DNA from: Eurosta solidaginis
Lineage: Eukaryota > Arthropoda > Insecta > Diptera > Tephritidae
Direction of reading: 5' to 3'
NCBI RefSeq assembly: GCF_040869045.1
Contig: NW_027136912.1
Coordinates: 62,001-126,000 of the forward strand
Length of the DNA stretch: 64,000 nucleotides
Both the position numbers and the translations under genes were made by a program. Below, one piece after another: positions 20,373-31,393 of the stretch. The notes under the pieces were generated by a model that searched no databases, had not been told where the DNA came from, and was given only the letters and a program-made list of their open reading frames with translations. Position 1 is the first letter of the stretch, and each line of letters opens with the position of its first letter.

Positions 20373-22679
20373 AGGTGATAAAAGTAAAATTGTTGCAATG
20401 CCCACAAATCAACATGCTCAAAATTTACGCAACCAAGTGCTTCCACTTTTCTTCCTCCACCTTCAAAACTGAAAGGGGCGCATCGAATTTGAAGCCCCAG
20501 GCTTTTTAGTTCCTGATAGGCTATTGTCGTGCATAATCCAAATTTCAATCATCAGTTGCCTCAAAGAGCTATAAGCCAAAAACTGTCAATATTGAAAATG
20601 ACAAAAAAAAGTATCGCTATTTTGATTGATGATAGTTTTGAGTATTGAAGGGGCACATTAATTTTGCTCATACTTTTAGAATCACCATCTCAAAAACAAC
20701 AGTCAGTTCAAATTCTATAGCGTTTCAGCGATGCCACAAAATTTTATCGAAAAAATTATAAAAAAATCAAGGGTATCGCTTGAAAAAGTGTAAAAATTGA
20801 CGTTTTTTACGTTTCGAAGTTCTGCAAAAACTTACTGTCGACTTTCTTGATTTTTAAAATCATCACATCGGATAGCTAAAAGGTTAAACTTAATGTCCTT
20901 GTACTTTTTTCTGTTAAGTTTTTTGCCCGTGTGTAAAACCCGAATATCCAAAGAAGCAAAAGCTTTTGGGATTTGCCATTATGTATTTCGTGAAGCCGCT
21001 TTAAATTTTAACAGTTTTCGGTTTTTGGTACTAAATTTTTAGTACATGTTTTAGCAAATGTATGCATGTTTTGTGAAGTGTAAAATGAAGTATGTACTAA
21101 AATATGAAAGTATAGTTTTATTACTAGCTTTTGAAAAACTGTAAAATCTTACAAGAAACGTTTAATTTTTCTTAGTTACCACAAAACAAACGATGCACTT
21201 TCTATAATTTTGATAAAAATCTGTAGTACTAAAATTTAAGTACAGATTAAGAGAACAGAGAAATCAATGTTCAGTCATTACGCAGCTGACAGGTGCTATC
21301 CGCCTATGATCAAAAAATTCAAACTAAAAATGATTTAGAAATGATTTGGTGTATTTATCATCTTAATTTATTTTTAATTTTTACTGTTGCTAACTACTAA
21401 AACTTCTTAACGACTCAATAAAAATCTGTCAAAGACTGACTCTTATCAACACAAATTGACTTGACGTTACTCTAATGGTAAATAAAAGTGAGCAGCTGCT
21501 ACTTACGCTAACGCTTTTAGATACGTCCCAAGTGAAAACTGAGAGTCAAAAAAGCATCTAAATGTTAGAACCGAAGTGCTAATGATGAGCCTACAAGCGA
21601 CTTTATTAGGGAGCAACCGTCAAACCCGCCTTATCTTACAAATATACAACATCCTTTTTGCGCCCCAATGAAGCCGTACGTTTTCTTTCTTTATTTGGCA
21701 GCCACTGCCAGCCAACAATTAATAATTTTTCAAGCGCGCAATCAAAAAGATAAGTTAAAAAGTAACAAAATATTTCAGATACGTACAGGCAAGCGATGAG
21801 GCGCATTAGTCTTTTAGATGATGAATTTGCATGGACAAGCCGGAAAAGTTTGCCTTTGATTGGGGAGCAAATATTTGCTAAACATACAAAGTACTTATAT
21901 ACTTGAGTAATGAGTAATGGTTGATGTGAAAGGCAAAGCAGGACATGGCTTAAATATGACTCTAAGTAGAACATGAACGTGAAGTTTACATAAATGAAAA
22001 ACGTTCCAAGGGCAGTTGGTTATAACTCATTTAGAACAATGAAAGTGATTACATAAAGTTTTGGTTTATTTATAGTTTAGTGTTCATTATTGAGCATAAA
22101 TAAGAAGCTATATATAATTGTTGTTGTTGATCACAACTCTAGACCTCTTCTGGCCTTAGAACGAGAGAAAAGAAATATTCGACGCACGAGGAGAAGGTTT
22201 AATATTCTTCAACTGAGTCACTCCACTCTATTAATTACTCTTTCTTGTTATGTTGCCACCAGCTTAGTTTCCATTACAAATAATGCTTTAGTCACAGATC
22301 ACTTTAATTGAGTATTTATACATGGATTGTGATAGCTTCTTTACTGTAAGAGTTGGGACATGAACTTCATTATCACTATCAGTTCAACCTTATACAGCCT
22401 TTCTTATAATTTAGAAGAGCTGTAGATCTGTCCGCCTCAGCATGCAGCTTCAAGCCCGGAGGGTTTTTTTGTTTGTTTGCGGGAGAATGCCTAATGCACC
22501 ATAATTGCTACCATCGCAGCAACCGTGTGACCGTAGACTAAAAAATAATAACCCCAGTTTTGGTACCGTCGCCCACCCTGGTACTACTTTCGCATTACTT
22601 CAGGGTGGCGTTCATATTTCTCTTTTTTTAAGAGCCTACTGTTGCGCCCAGGTTCCCGCAATTTGGCCTGAGTGGCGGT
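20373..22679. other. Long AT-rich interval without a recognisable gene
   Basis: Only chance-sized ORFs, such as a 112-aa minus frame at 21636-21974 with no known motif. The TTTAGTAC motif reappears at 21028-21245. The stretch 22430-22680 is more GC-rich and may be worn transposon DNA next to the LINE remnant. Confidence 0.45.
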
Positions 22680-23640
22680 TTAATCGCCACTGCATCGCCT
22701 GCGTATTTCTCTGCGCTCCTTCTTAGCATCCATCAGGCTTGTCATGACTATAAATTCCATTTTGCTCACTGCAGTCCAACATTCCTTCCTGTTGCACTTA
22801 AAGTCAACATGTACTCCTAAGTATTTTGGGGAATCCTGTGAGGTTATTTGGTGATCCCCAACAGTTAAAACTAACCTGCTCGCCGACAATTTGGAGCTTA
22901 CTAATACCACTTCTGTGTTTTGGCTAGCCAACTCCAGTCCCGTATTGGTCAGCCATTCCTTTATTCTTCCTACGGCGTCACTACATAATGCTTGATTCAG
23001 GCCCGGTTTCTGAGCCACTGCTACCACTGCAATATCATCAGCATATCCCACATTTTACGTATTTTCTGGTAGACCAATGTTTAGCACCCCGTCATACACT
23101 GCATTCCGAAGCATTGTACCTAGAACAGATGCCTGTGAGACGCCTCCAGTGATATTGCACTCTTTTGCTCTTTGATCCGTGTCAAAAAGATGTACTCCGT
23201 CTTTAAAATAGCTACCTATTGTTCTACGTAAGTAAGCTGCTGTCCCAAAGCTTCGCAGCTCTGCCATTCTCCGTATTCATTTCGCAGTGTTAAAAGTGTT
23301 CTTGCTGTCCAACGTAATCAGAACAGAGGACTTCCTTTTATTTTGGCCTCCAGAGATAGTTTTTCTAGCTATATTGACGACCTTTTGTATTGCATCTACG
23401 GTGGATCTTGATTTGCGAAATCCATATTGCTTATTCGACAAGCCACCTGGACATTCTAGAGTTAGCTGTAGGCCCTCGATAATTATACGCTCGAAAATCT
23501 CGAAATCAAAGTGGCCTGTTAGAGGTTGGTTGCTCCGGCTGTTTACCAGATTTAAGCAAGAGCACAAGCCAGGAGGGTCGGAATAGGGTAACACATCTAG
23601 CTCTATTTTTGGCAATAGTTTTCAGAATATCAAGTAATAT
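22680..23640 (-). pseudogene. LINE reverse transcriptase fragment, several frames
   Basis: Three consecutive minus-strand frames give ordered RT motifs. YGFRKSRSTVDAI and VLITLDSKNTFN (degraded from a D-x-NAFN-type motif) are in 23277-23615. ITGGVSQASVLG (GVPQGSVLG type) is in 23055-23267. GYADDIAVV and the downstream YLGVHVDFKCN are in 22680-23051. Frameshifts between them and loss of both ends make this a dead fragment. The sequence resembles R1/jockey-type LINEs and is not closely related to the copies at 10 kb and 56 kb. Confidence 0.85.
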
Positions 23641-25469
23641 GCAGTCTGATGTCACTCCTACGCTCTATTGCATTTAGTCTAGACAATTGCAAAGTTTACC
23701 TAGCTGCGCTTGTGCTGAAAGTATTTCAAGATATCCTCTTTTAGGCTTTCAATCTGGCTTAAATGCAGAAAAGTTTATCGATTGCCAAAAATAACGAAGC
23801 TAGTTCTTTTTGCGGGAAGATATAAGACACCCGCTTCCAGGAGTCGCCCGATTGGGAGAGTAACGTAGATACAAGCTGGTAGGGTTAAATATTCAAATAT
23901 TATTTTAGATAAGGGCCCCAATGCCGAAGAAGGGGCAAGGAAGATCTTGCATTCCTTGTACTGCGGGAAGGCCATCGCCCGTAATCGGAGACTCTCGGTA
24001 ATTGTTGTAAATTGGAATAGTGAGATGGTAGTCAAGGTGATTCTGCGCTGCTGGGTGCTGGTTTAGTGGAACGCACTGGGGTTGCCTGATTTCGTGTGCA
24101 GCCGTATAAAATGCGCCAACGACTGTGCCCTTGCCACTTTTATTATTTATTAAGGGATTCATCTTATGCAGTAAAATAGTGCAAGGTCGGAACATAGCCA
24201 GAAGGAAAGTTTGGCACACTCTACCTAGTAAGATAATTTTGGCGGGCACTGAAGGAAAGGCATTCTGCGTGAATTCTTTGGTGTACAAAGGCTTAGATTG
24301 CCGTTCTGGCGGCTACAGTAGACAGAAACTTAATGCGTTACGTTTTAAAACACTTTTGAAACACTTGCTGCAAATGCATGAAGGACGACGAGAAACAATC
24401 CTTATTTCATGCTTTATTGTTCAGCTCTAGCCACGACAAGTCTAATGCGCCTCAGTCCAATTTTACTTTGAACTTTGGTGGGTTTATTTAGGTAACCGAA
24501 TTAGGCCTATATCGTTGCTACGTCACGACTTCCTTAGATTGTATAGCTTACATCGCCTTTATCTTATGTGGTTTCCAAAAAATCCTCATGGTGCCCAAGT
24601 CAGCTTCCCATACAGGGGTAGCTACCTACTCTAATCGTTTCTAAGAGACTCAATGAAGTCGCAGTTAACTAGACATAAAACCATTTGACAAACTCACTGC
24701 CCTCATTAAAAAATAATTAAAAATATATGTACAAAAAAAGAAAAGTATTCGGTACCCATTCGCAAATGGACACTCACTTTACTCCACCTACCCACACTCC
24801 TATCACAATCCACCTAGTCAAAGCTTTTCTACTCCCGTTTTTGATTTCTTTGCAATTGCTTTGGCTTGTCATTATTATTGTGGTCGCTTTTACCGCTGCA
24901 TTGCGGTATTTGCTCATGCCTGTACTACTTATATCGCTTTGCGTTGAAGCTTTTGTATTTGCTTTAATTTCGCACCATTCATTTAGCAATGCACCAGAGG
25001 CGCTGAAAGTTTCTTTGCTTTCTTTGATGATCTAGTATGAGTTTTTACTAGTTTTTGCTTTATAAAATTTTCCATTGCTACGTATTTGCATTTCTCAAAG
25101 GCACACGAGTGTGTGTGTGCGCTTATGCGTGTGCAAAAAAATTCCCGTTATATCTCAAAATGCGGTGAAATATTCTGAAAACATTAGGAAATTCAATTTT
25201 CATGATAGTGCTGCAGCTAAAGTGTTGTCGCATAAAATTTTTTGAGCTGCAAAATATGAAATAATATATGGGTTTTAGTTAAGGTCAAGAAGATGCATCT
25301 GGGTTCCACATCTCGGTAGAAAAAACTTACTCAAACAATGCACAGATCTTTAGTTGATCACCTGAAGAAACCAAGTACTGGAATAATTACTTTTTCAGCT
25401 TATTACTTGTGTCACTAAAAACTTCTTGTCCTGGAGTTCGGCATCTATTAGTTCCCTTTTTGAAGATCT
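23641..25469. other. Interval without a recognisable gene
   Basis: Frames of 86-127 aa exist at 23775-24430 and a 102-aa hydrophobic frame at 24727-25035, but none shows a recognisable domain or gene context. Possibly worn transposon DNA. Confidence 0.4.
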
Positions 25470-25870
25470 CTACGTGACTTGGCTAGGACAAATTCGCGCC
25501 ACAATCATGGTCTGCTTCTCTACGTCGCTTATGCTATCAGAAACAGCTCGAATATTAGCGTTACCTCTGTTAAGCCCCCCGGAAAAGCCGCAGTCTTGAT
25601 GTTATCTCCTTTTGGCTTATCACCCACTTTACAATGCGTGTATTTTGTGGTTGAAATTTGACCCGCACCTGCCAAGAGAGCCGCTACTTTTCTATTGGGA
25701 TGCATCTATCCTACATGTTTTATCGATGCGGCTAGCCGGCACTAAAGTTTGTGGCGCTGGGTCTTTGCTTCCTCTTAAAGGCGTTCTTACCTCACCTTCA
25801 GCAGCCGATGGGCGCTTTTGCATTCCACCCAAAGCTTCTTTCTTATAATACTAGTTGTAGCGAGCCAACG
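25470..25870 (-). pseudogene. LINE ORF1 remnant
   Basis: Minus-strand translation matches the ORF1 protein at 58277-59212 in patches: a SAAEG start, an SRIDKT block and VGDKPKGDN followed by KTAAF. Stops and frame changes interrupt it. Only one of the KGDN-type 14-residue units is visible, where the 58-kb ORF1 has three. It is therefore an older or divergent relative. Confidence 0.72.
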
Positions 25871-26105
25871 CTCTTAAGAAAACTATATTCGATTAACTTC
25901 TATGACCTCACGAAAACTCTCACTTTTCTGTTGGTCGCCGTGGTCCATCAAGCCCTGTAAAATTTGAATGCTACCCGATATGATGTGATGTTCCTACTGT
26001 CTCTGAACCGTATACTTTTCAACTCTTTTTACATATTTGGACTCGCCTGCTGCTCGGTCACGGGGCCGATTAGCTATTTCAAATATGACAGATTGCTTTT
26101 AGCAC

Positions 26106-26701
26106 TGTAACGAATGTTAGCAGCACTGAGCGATGTTGTCGTCTCTAAGCCGATGCTAAGCAGTGACGTGAATGCACATCAATAATTCAATCATTATGTA
26201 TCTACATAAACGAAATAATAACTGCGCCTACATATATGTACCATGTACGTATACGAGCAGCGGAGAGTCAATGCACAAACACATGCGTATATCTTATCTG
26301 AGTTGTCACAAAAGAGAGCAATAATTTATGCACGTAGTTGTGGCTGGCGAATTTTTGTAGCCGAAACTAACTAGTAATTTCTGGAAATCGAAGAGCCTAG
26401 AAGTATGCAGCATAAACTATAAAAGCGGGACAGGCGAGTAAGAAGTAATTCAGTTTGAGTTGAGCAATCAATCAGTTATTGATTAAGCACGCGATCTGGC
26501 GGCCAATAGTAGAGTTTAATTTGAGTTATCAATCAGTTTGGTTATTAAGCCAGCGAGTAGCAAAGTATAAGTGTTATTGTGAAGTACTTTAATAAAGGCC
26601 ACTTTTCCATCATTCAATATTGGAGTTATTTATTTAACAGTTTAGTGATTCGAACTTAGCAGGGGATTGCAAATAAGAGGATTTGCAGCAAGTTCGTAAC
26701 A
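26106..26701 (+). repeat. 5' LTR of copy 1
   Basis: 596 bp, from TGTAACGAATG to TTCGTAACA. It contains TATAAAAG at 26418-26425 and AATAAA at 26591-26596. Confidence 0.93.
26418..26425 (+). promoter_or_regulatory. LTR TATA box
   Basis: TATAAAAG in the same context as at 677 and 29409. It is the likely promoter for the element transcript, with AATAAA following about 170 bp downstream. Confidence 0.65.
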
Positions 26702-26703
26702 AT

Positions 26704-26715
26704 TGGTGTCAGAAG
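26704..26715 (+). promoter_or_regulatory. Primer binding site, tRNA-Leu type
   Basis: TGGTGTCAGAAG lies two bases after the LTR. It complements the CTTCTGACA-CCA 3' end that I recall for insect tRNA-Leu. The same site is readable in the minus-strand neighbour near 32606-32620. Confidence 0.75.
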
Positions 26716-26760
26716 AGGAATTGTTGAATAAATTCCGAAGACTTCGAATACAACTTGGAC

Positions 26761-28620
26761 ATGGCAATGTGGAGTGAATTGAAGAACCAGCAGCTGAAGA
26801 AGGAGTTGGAGAACCGTGGATTGAATACAAGCGGCATTAAAATTGAACTTCAAGCACGACTACGAGAGGCAATGGAAGTAGAAGGAATTAACGTGGAAGA
26901 GTAACCCTTTCCTCTTGATGGCGACGAGACAACAAAAACTGAAGAGAAAAATGAAACATCGCAGACAGTTACCAGCACAGACTTGAAAGTGATATTGGCT
27001 GCAATAACTGCTCAAACATCGACAGTGGCATCTCAACTGGAATCGCAAGAAACACGCATAACATCTAAGATTGAAGCACAGGAGACGCGAATTTCCGAAA
27101 TGTCGACACAGATTACATCCAAGATGGAAAATCAACTGGAATAGCAAAAGACATATATGACATCTCAGTTGACTGAGCAATTGAAAGCACAGGAGGCCCG
27201 CATATCCTCGCAGCTGGAAGCACATGAGATAAGGGTAACATCAAAGCTGGAAGCACAGGATACAAAAATTGTGCAGCTCGAGGACAAAATTGATGACGAG
27301 ATAGAAGCTTTGAGAGGTCGTATACAGGAGTTGCAAATGGATCGCCCAGCTGTTTCAGCGAGTAATCCAAAGGTAAAAACTCCATCTTTTGACGGTTCTG
27401 TTCCTTTCCAGGTCTTCAAGCTACAGTTTGAGAAGGCCGCTACAGTGAACAACTGGAATGTGGAAGATAAAATTGCTGAACTGTTAATGGCGTTGAAAGG
27501 GCCTGCAGCTGAGATTTTACAAACCATTCCAGAGGGCGAACGGAGCTGTTATGAAGCATAGATGGGCGCTCTAGAGAGACGATACGGAACTGAGCATAGG
27601 AGACAGATATACCAAATGGAGTTGCTGAACCGCTTCCAGAGGCCTGGCGAAACATTGCAAGAGTTTGCATGGGATATTGGAAGGCTAGCACATTTAGCGA
27701 ATGCGGACGCACCCGTGGAATACACTGAAAGGGTAAAAATCCAGAGCTTCATAAATGGCATACGAGATGTGGAAATAAAGCGGGCTACATACGCAAACCC
27801 AAAGCCAACATTCGCAGAAACGGTGTCACAAGCTCTGATTCAGGAAACAGCGTCGCTTCTGTGTAAGCCAGTTTTCAAAGCACGCCGAGTGGAAGTAGAA
27901 AGGCCAGAGTGGGTAGACGCAATATTGGAGGCGCTGAAAGGATCGCAAAAGCGGAGTGAAAAAGTTATCACGTGCTTCAAATGCGGAAAGTCCGGTCACA
28001 TTGCACGTCATTTCGATCTTGGTCCTAATAGTTCCAACAATGTGGGTGGCCGTAAACGCAAAGCTGGAGGAGATGAGCAAGAGCGAGTAAAAGGTAGAGA
28101 TCGAGAGCTAGATCCAGCTATTGAACGCCCTGTGATATCTGTGTTGCAAAGTGGTAGAAAATCGAGCAGTCTTACCGTCAGAGGGAATGTGGATGGCAAA
28201 GAACATGTACTGACTGTAGATACGGGCGCATCTCATTCCTTGATCCGATCTGACTTGGTCAACAGGAGAGTAAAACCGTTACCTGGAGCAAGGTTGCGTA
28301 CGGTAACAGGCGAGTATAACCAAGTCCAGGGAGAAGTGATATGTGTAGTCCTAATTGGGAAGGTCATGGTTCTACACAAATTTGTTGTGGCGGAGATTGT
28401 TGATGAAGTTATATTGGGAGTGGATTTCTTGCTTGACCATGACATCAAGATCGATATGCAGAGAAGGGTGATGCGTTATGAGAACCAAGATGTGCCACTT
28501 AACTTTAGTTTGGAAAAAGGGTTCAGCAGTAATCGGGTACTGGTGGGGAAGACTCGACGAAGGCCACGAAATTCAAAGGTAAAGGTTGATGGAACAAATC
28601 AAAGCCGAAGGTACCTGTGA
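26761..28620 (+). pseudogene. Gag-protease of copy 1, three in-frame stops
   Basis: One frame from ATG 26761 encodes gag and protease. The N-terminus (LKNQQLKKELENRGL) resembles a SAP nucleic-acid-binding motif. A coiled coil built of SQLExQETRITSK-type heptads follows, then a gag core with ERRYG and LANADAPVEYTERVKIQ. The knuckle CFKCGKSGHIARHF has lost its last cysteine (now Phe). The protease has VDTGASHSLI and ILGVDFLLDHD. Nonsense codons sit at 26902, 27142 and 27559. A frameshift near 28590 ends the frame early. Confidence 0.92.
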
Positions 28621-29027
28621 GCGAAACACTGGCATTGAAAAGCCCTAACGGACGTACTAAAACGAAGAAGGAATGCAAGGGTGGTTTCAAGCCAAGGCAC
28701 GCTACTGTTGTGAAGCGTCGGAACGATACTGATTATGCAAAGCAAATCCGTCCAGCGCAAGTTTTGCGAAGTAGTTCTTCATTGGCCGAGCAACAGAGTG
28801 CGAGGGAACGATCCAGAATAATGAGTAGTAAGATGGAACACAGGTACGACAAGGAAAATAATTCGGAAGGTTTCCGGGAGGGAGATTTGGTACTGCTATA
28901 CAACCCTCACCGGCGGAAAGGTGTTCCATCCAAATATCGGTGCAGTTGGGAAGACCCGAGCAGAGTTGTGAAAACGATCAGTGATGTTATCTGCCGCATA
29001 CAAGCAATTGGGAGATCACGAAATTGA
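28617..29027 (+). pseudogene. Protease-end linker fused to the integrase C-terminus
   Basis: A 136-aa frame joins a basic linker and the start of the RT region (the NDTDYAKQIRPAQ part corresponds to VRPIRQAPRS in the fuller element) directly to the integrase C-terminal segment. That segment has MSSKMEHRYDK, EGDLVLLYNP and a short chromodomain-like SWEDPSRVVK. RT, RNase H and the integrase catalytic core are deleted. The junction lies next to LAEQQ in the same place as in the neighbour at 30.5 kb. It carries on past 28617 in a different frame from gag-protease because of a small indel. Confidence 0.88.
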
Positions 29028-29085
29028 AGAGTGGTACATTTGGCGATGCTAGCAGCGTTTAGATCGAGAGATTAGGTGGAGACTT

Positions 29086-29098
29086 AGGTGGAGGGCAG
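29086..29098 (+). promoter_or_regulatory. Polypurine tract of copy 1
   Basis: AGGTGGAGGGCAG directly before the 3' LTR; the same tract precedes the LTRs of the related minus-strand elements. Confidence 0.75.
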
Positions 29099-29692
29099 TG
29101 TAACAAATGTTAGCAGCACTGAGCGATGCTATCGTCTCTAAGCCGATGCTAAGCGGTGACGTGAATGCACATCAATAATTCAATCATTATGTATCTACAT
29201 AAATTAAACAATAACTGTGTCTACATATATGTACCATGTACGTATACGAGCAGCGGAGAGTCAATGCACAAACACATGCATATATCTTATCTGAGTTGTA
29301 ACAAGAGAGAGCAATAATTTGTGCACGTAGTTGTGGCTGGCGATTTTGTAGCCGAAACTAACTATTAAGTTCTGGAAATAGAAGAGCCTAGAAGTATGCA
29401 GCGTAAACTATAAAAGCGGGACAGGCGAGTAAGAAGTAATTCAGTTTGAGTTGAGCAATCAATCAGTTATTGATTAAGCACGCGATCTGGCGGCGAATAG
29501 TAGAGTTTAATTTGAGTTATCAATCAGTTTGGTTATTAAGCCAGCGAGTAGCAAAGTATAAGTGTTATTGTGAAGTACTTTAATAAAGGCCATTTTTCCA
29601 TTATTCAATATTGGAGTTATTTATTCAACAGTTTAGTGATTCGAACTTAGCAGGGGATTGCAATTAAGAGGATTTGCAGCAAATTCGTAACA
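29099..29692 (+). repeat. 3' LTR of copy 1
   Basis: 594 bp, TGTAACAAATG to TTCGTAACA, with TATAAAAG at 29409-29416. It is followed by the GCAC duplication. Confidence 0.93.
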
Positions 29693-29805
29693 GCACTTTC
29701 ATCTTACTTGGCTTACGACTAAATTTTCCTTCTCTTCTGTTTCGTTTCTTCATCATGCTATTCTGAGCGAGTCGTTTGGGTTATACTCTCACCAGTCAGT
29801 CAAAC

Positions 29806-30219
29806 TGTGCAACGATACCAACTGTGAAAAATAACCAAACTGATTTATAGCTCAAATCAAACTGAATTCCAGCGCCTCTACAACTGCCGCCTTTTATACT
29901 CTTTGATTTCGAACTTCGCATCTTCTAGGCGCTTCCAGAATCTACTAGTCCAGCAGCTCTCAAACTTCTCCTGTAACTACAATTGCACAATTTTATAGTT
30001 TTTCTCATTGCATACTTATAGGGGTATCTCAGATATATGAATGTGTTTTTGCATTGATTCTCCGCTGCTCGTATACGTACATGGTACATGTGTGTAGACG
30101 CAATTATTGTTTCGTTTATGTAGATGCATAATGATTGATCTATGGATGTGAATTCACGTCACTGCTTAGCATCGGCTTAGAGAAGATAGCATCGCTCAGT
30201 GCTGCTAACATTCGTTACA
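29806..30219 (-). repeat. Partial 3' LTR of copy 2
   Basis: Matches 32752-33169 and is truncated at its outer end near CAAACTGTGCAACGA. Confidence 0.85.
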
Positions 30220-30540
30220 CTGCCCTCCACCTAAGTGTGATCGTCCCGATCTTTCCAAATGAACCACTCTCCTAATCCGTGGTTTCCCAGTGGTTTGTAT
30301 GCGATAGATGGTATCACTGATCTTCTTCACAACTTTGTACGGGCCTTCCCAACTGCAACGAATTTTGGAGGGAACACCTTTCCGCCGGTGAGGGTTGTAT
30401 AACAGTACCAAATCTCTCTCCAAGAAACCTTCCGAAATTTTGTTCTCATTGTACCTGCGTTTCATCTTACTACTCATTAGTCTTGATCGTTCCCTCGCTC
30501 TCTGTTGTTTGGCCAATGAACTTCTTCGCCGAGCTTGCAC
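30205..30540 (-). pseudogene. Integrase C-terminus of copy 2
   Basis: Minus-strand frame with LAKQQ, MSSKMKRRYNEN, DLVLLYNPHRRKGVPSK and SWEGPYKVVKKI, the C-terminal domain of a gypsy integrase that binds DNA. It follows directly on the start of the RT region, so the catalytic domains are missing. A stop (in PIR-stop-VQA) separates it from the upstream frame. It runs into the LTR. Confidence 0.85.
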
Positions 30541-31320
30541 TTAACGGATTGGCTTCGCATAATCAGTATCGTTCCCGCGTTTCACAACAGTAGTGCGCTC
30601 CGGCTTGAAACTACCCTCGCATTCTTTCTCGGAAATTCGTTGCTTCGTTTTCCTGCGTCTTTTGGGTGTTTTTAATGCCAGTGTTTCTCTCGCAGGTATC
30701 TTTGATTTTGCTTTATTTGGCCCATTCGACCTATTAACCTTTGCCTTTGAATTCCGTGGTTTTCGTCGAGTCTTCTCCACTAGTACTCGATTACTACTGA
30801 ATCCTTTCTGCAAACTGAAGTTAAGTGGTATATCCTGGTTCTTATAACGCATCACCCTTTTCTGCATATCGATCTTGATGTCATGGTCTACCAAGAAGTC
30901 CACTCCCAATATGACTTCATCAACGATCTCCGCCACAACGAATTTGTGTAGAACCATGACCTTCCCAATTAGGACTTCACATATCACTGCTCCCTGGACT
31001 TGGTTATACTCGCCTGTGACCGTACGCAACCTTGCTCCATGTAACGGTTTTACTCTCCTGTTGACTAAATCAGATCGAATCAAGGAATGAGTTGCACCCG
31101 TATCTACAGTCAGTACACGCTCCTTGCCATCCACATTCCCTCTGACGGTAAGACTGCTTGATTTCCTTCCAATTTGTGATATAGATATCACAGGACATTC
31201 AACAGCTGGAGCTAGCTCTCGATTTTTACATCTGGCACGCTGTTGCTCATCTCCTCCCGTTTTGCATTTACGGCCACCCAAGTTGGAACTACCAGGATCG
31301 GTGCTGCAATGACGTGCCAA
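30541..31320 (-). pseudogene. Protease and linker of copy 2
   Basis: A 259-aa frame with the VDTGATHSLI active site and ILGVDFLVDHD flap-region motif of a retropepsin. A Lys/Arg-rich linker (PKRRRKTKQR looks like a nuclear-localisation-type cluster) follows, then the truncated RT beginning TTVVKRGNDTDYAKPIR. The frame enters from gag, and the preceding zinc knuckle region is frameshifted. Confidence 0.85.
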
Positions 31321-31393
31321 TGTGACTTGGTTTACCGCACTTGAAACACTTCATAACTCCGGAATTTTTCTGTTGTGATCCCTTCAGAACTTC

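Larger units (their letters stand above)
26106..29692 (+). mobile_element. Internally deleted Ty3/gypsy element (copy 1)
   Basis: A 3587-bp plus-strand element with LTRs at 26106-26701 and 29099-29692 and a GCAC target duplication at 26102-26105 and 29693-29696. The internal region holds gag, protease and the extreme C-terminus of integrase; RT, RNase H and the integrase core are absent. The same gap occurs in the neighbour at 29806-33169. A primer binding site (26704) and a polypurine tract (29086) are kept, so the RNA could in principle be mobilised by proteins supplied from elsewhere. The LTRs differ by a few percent by eye. Confidence 0.92.

Noticed and set aside
21636..21974. 112-aa minus ORF
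   Set aside because: No motif, no context; within chance expectation.
24727..25035. 102-aa plus ORF with two hydrophobic stretches
   Set aside because: No homologue recognised, no promoter or splice context, and AT-rich pyrimidine-rich DNA gives such Leu/Ile/Phe-rich frames by chance.
26965..27527. Minus-strand ORFs opposite the gag coiled coil (Cys/Ser-rich)
   Set aside because: Antisense of repetitive gag codons; they vanish where the plus-strand gag frame ends.
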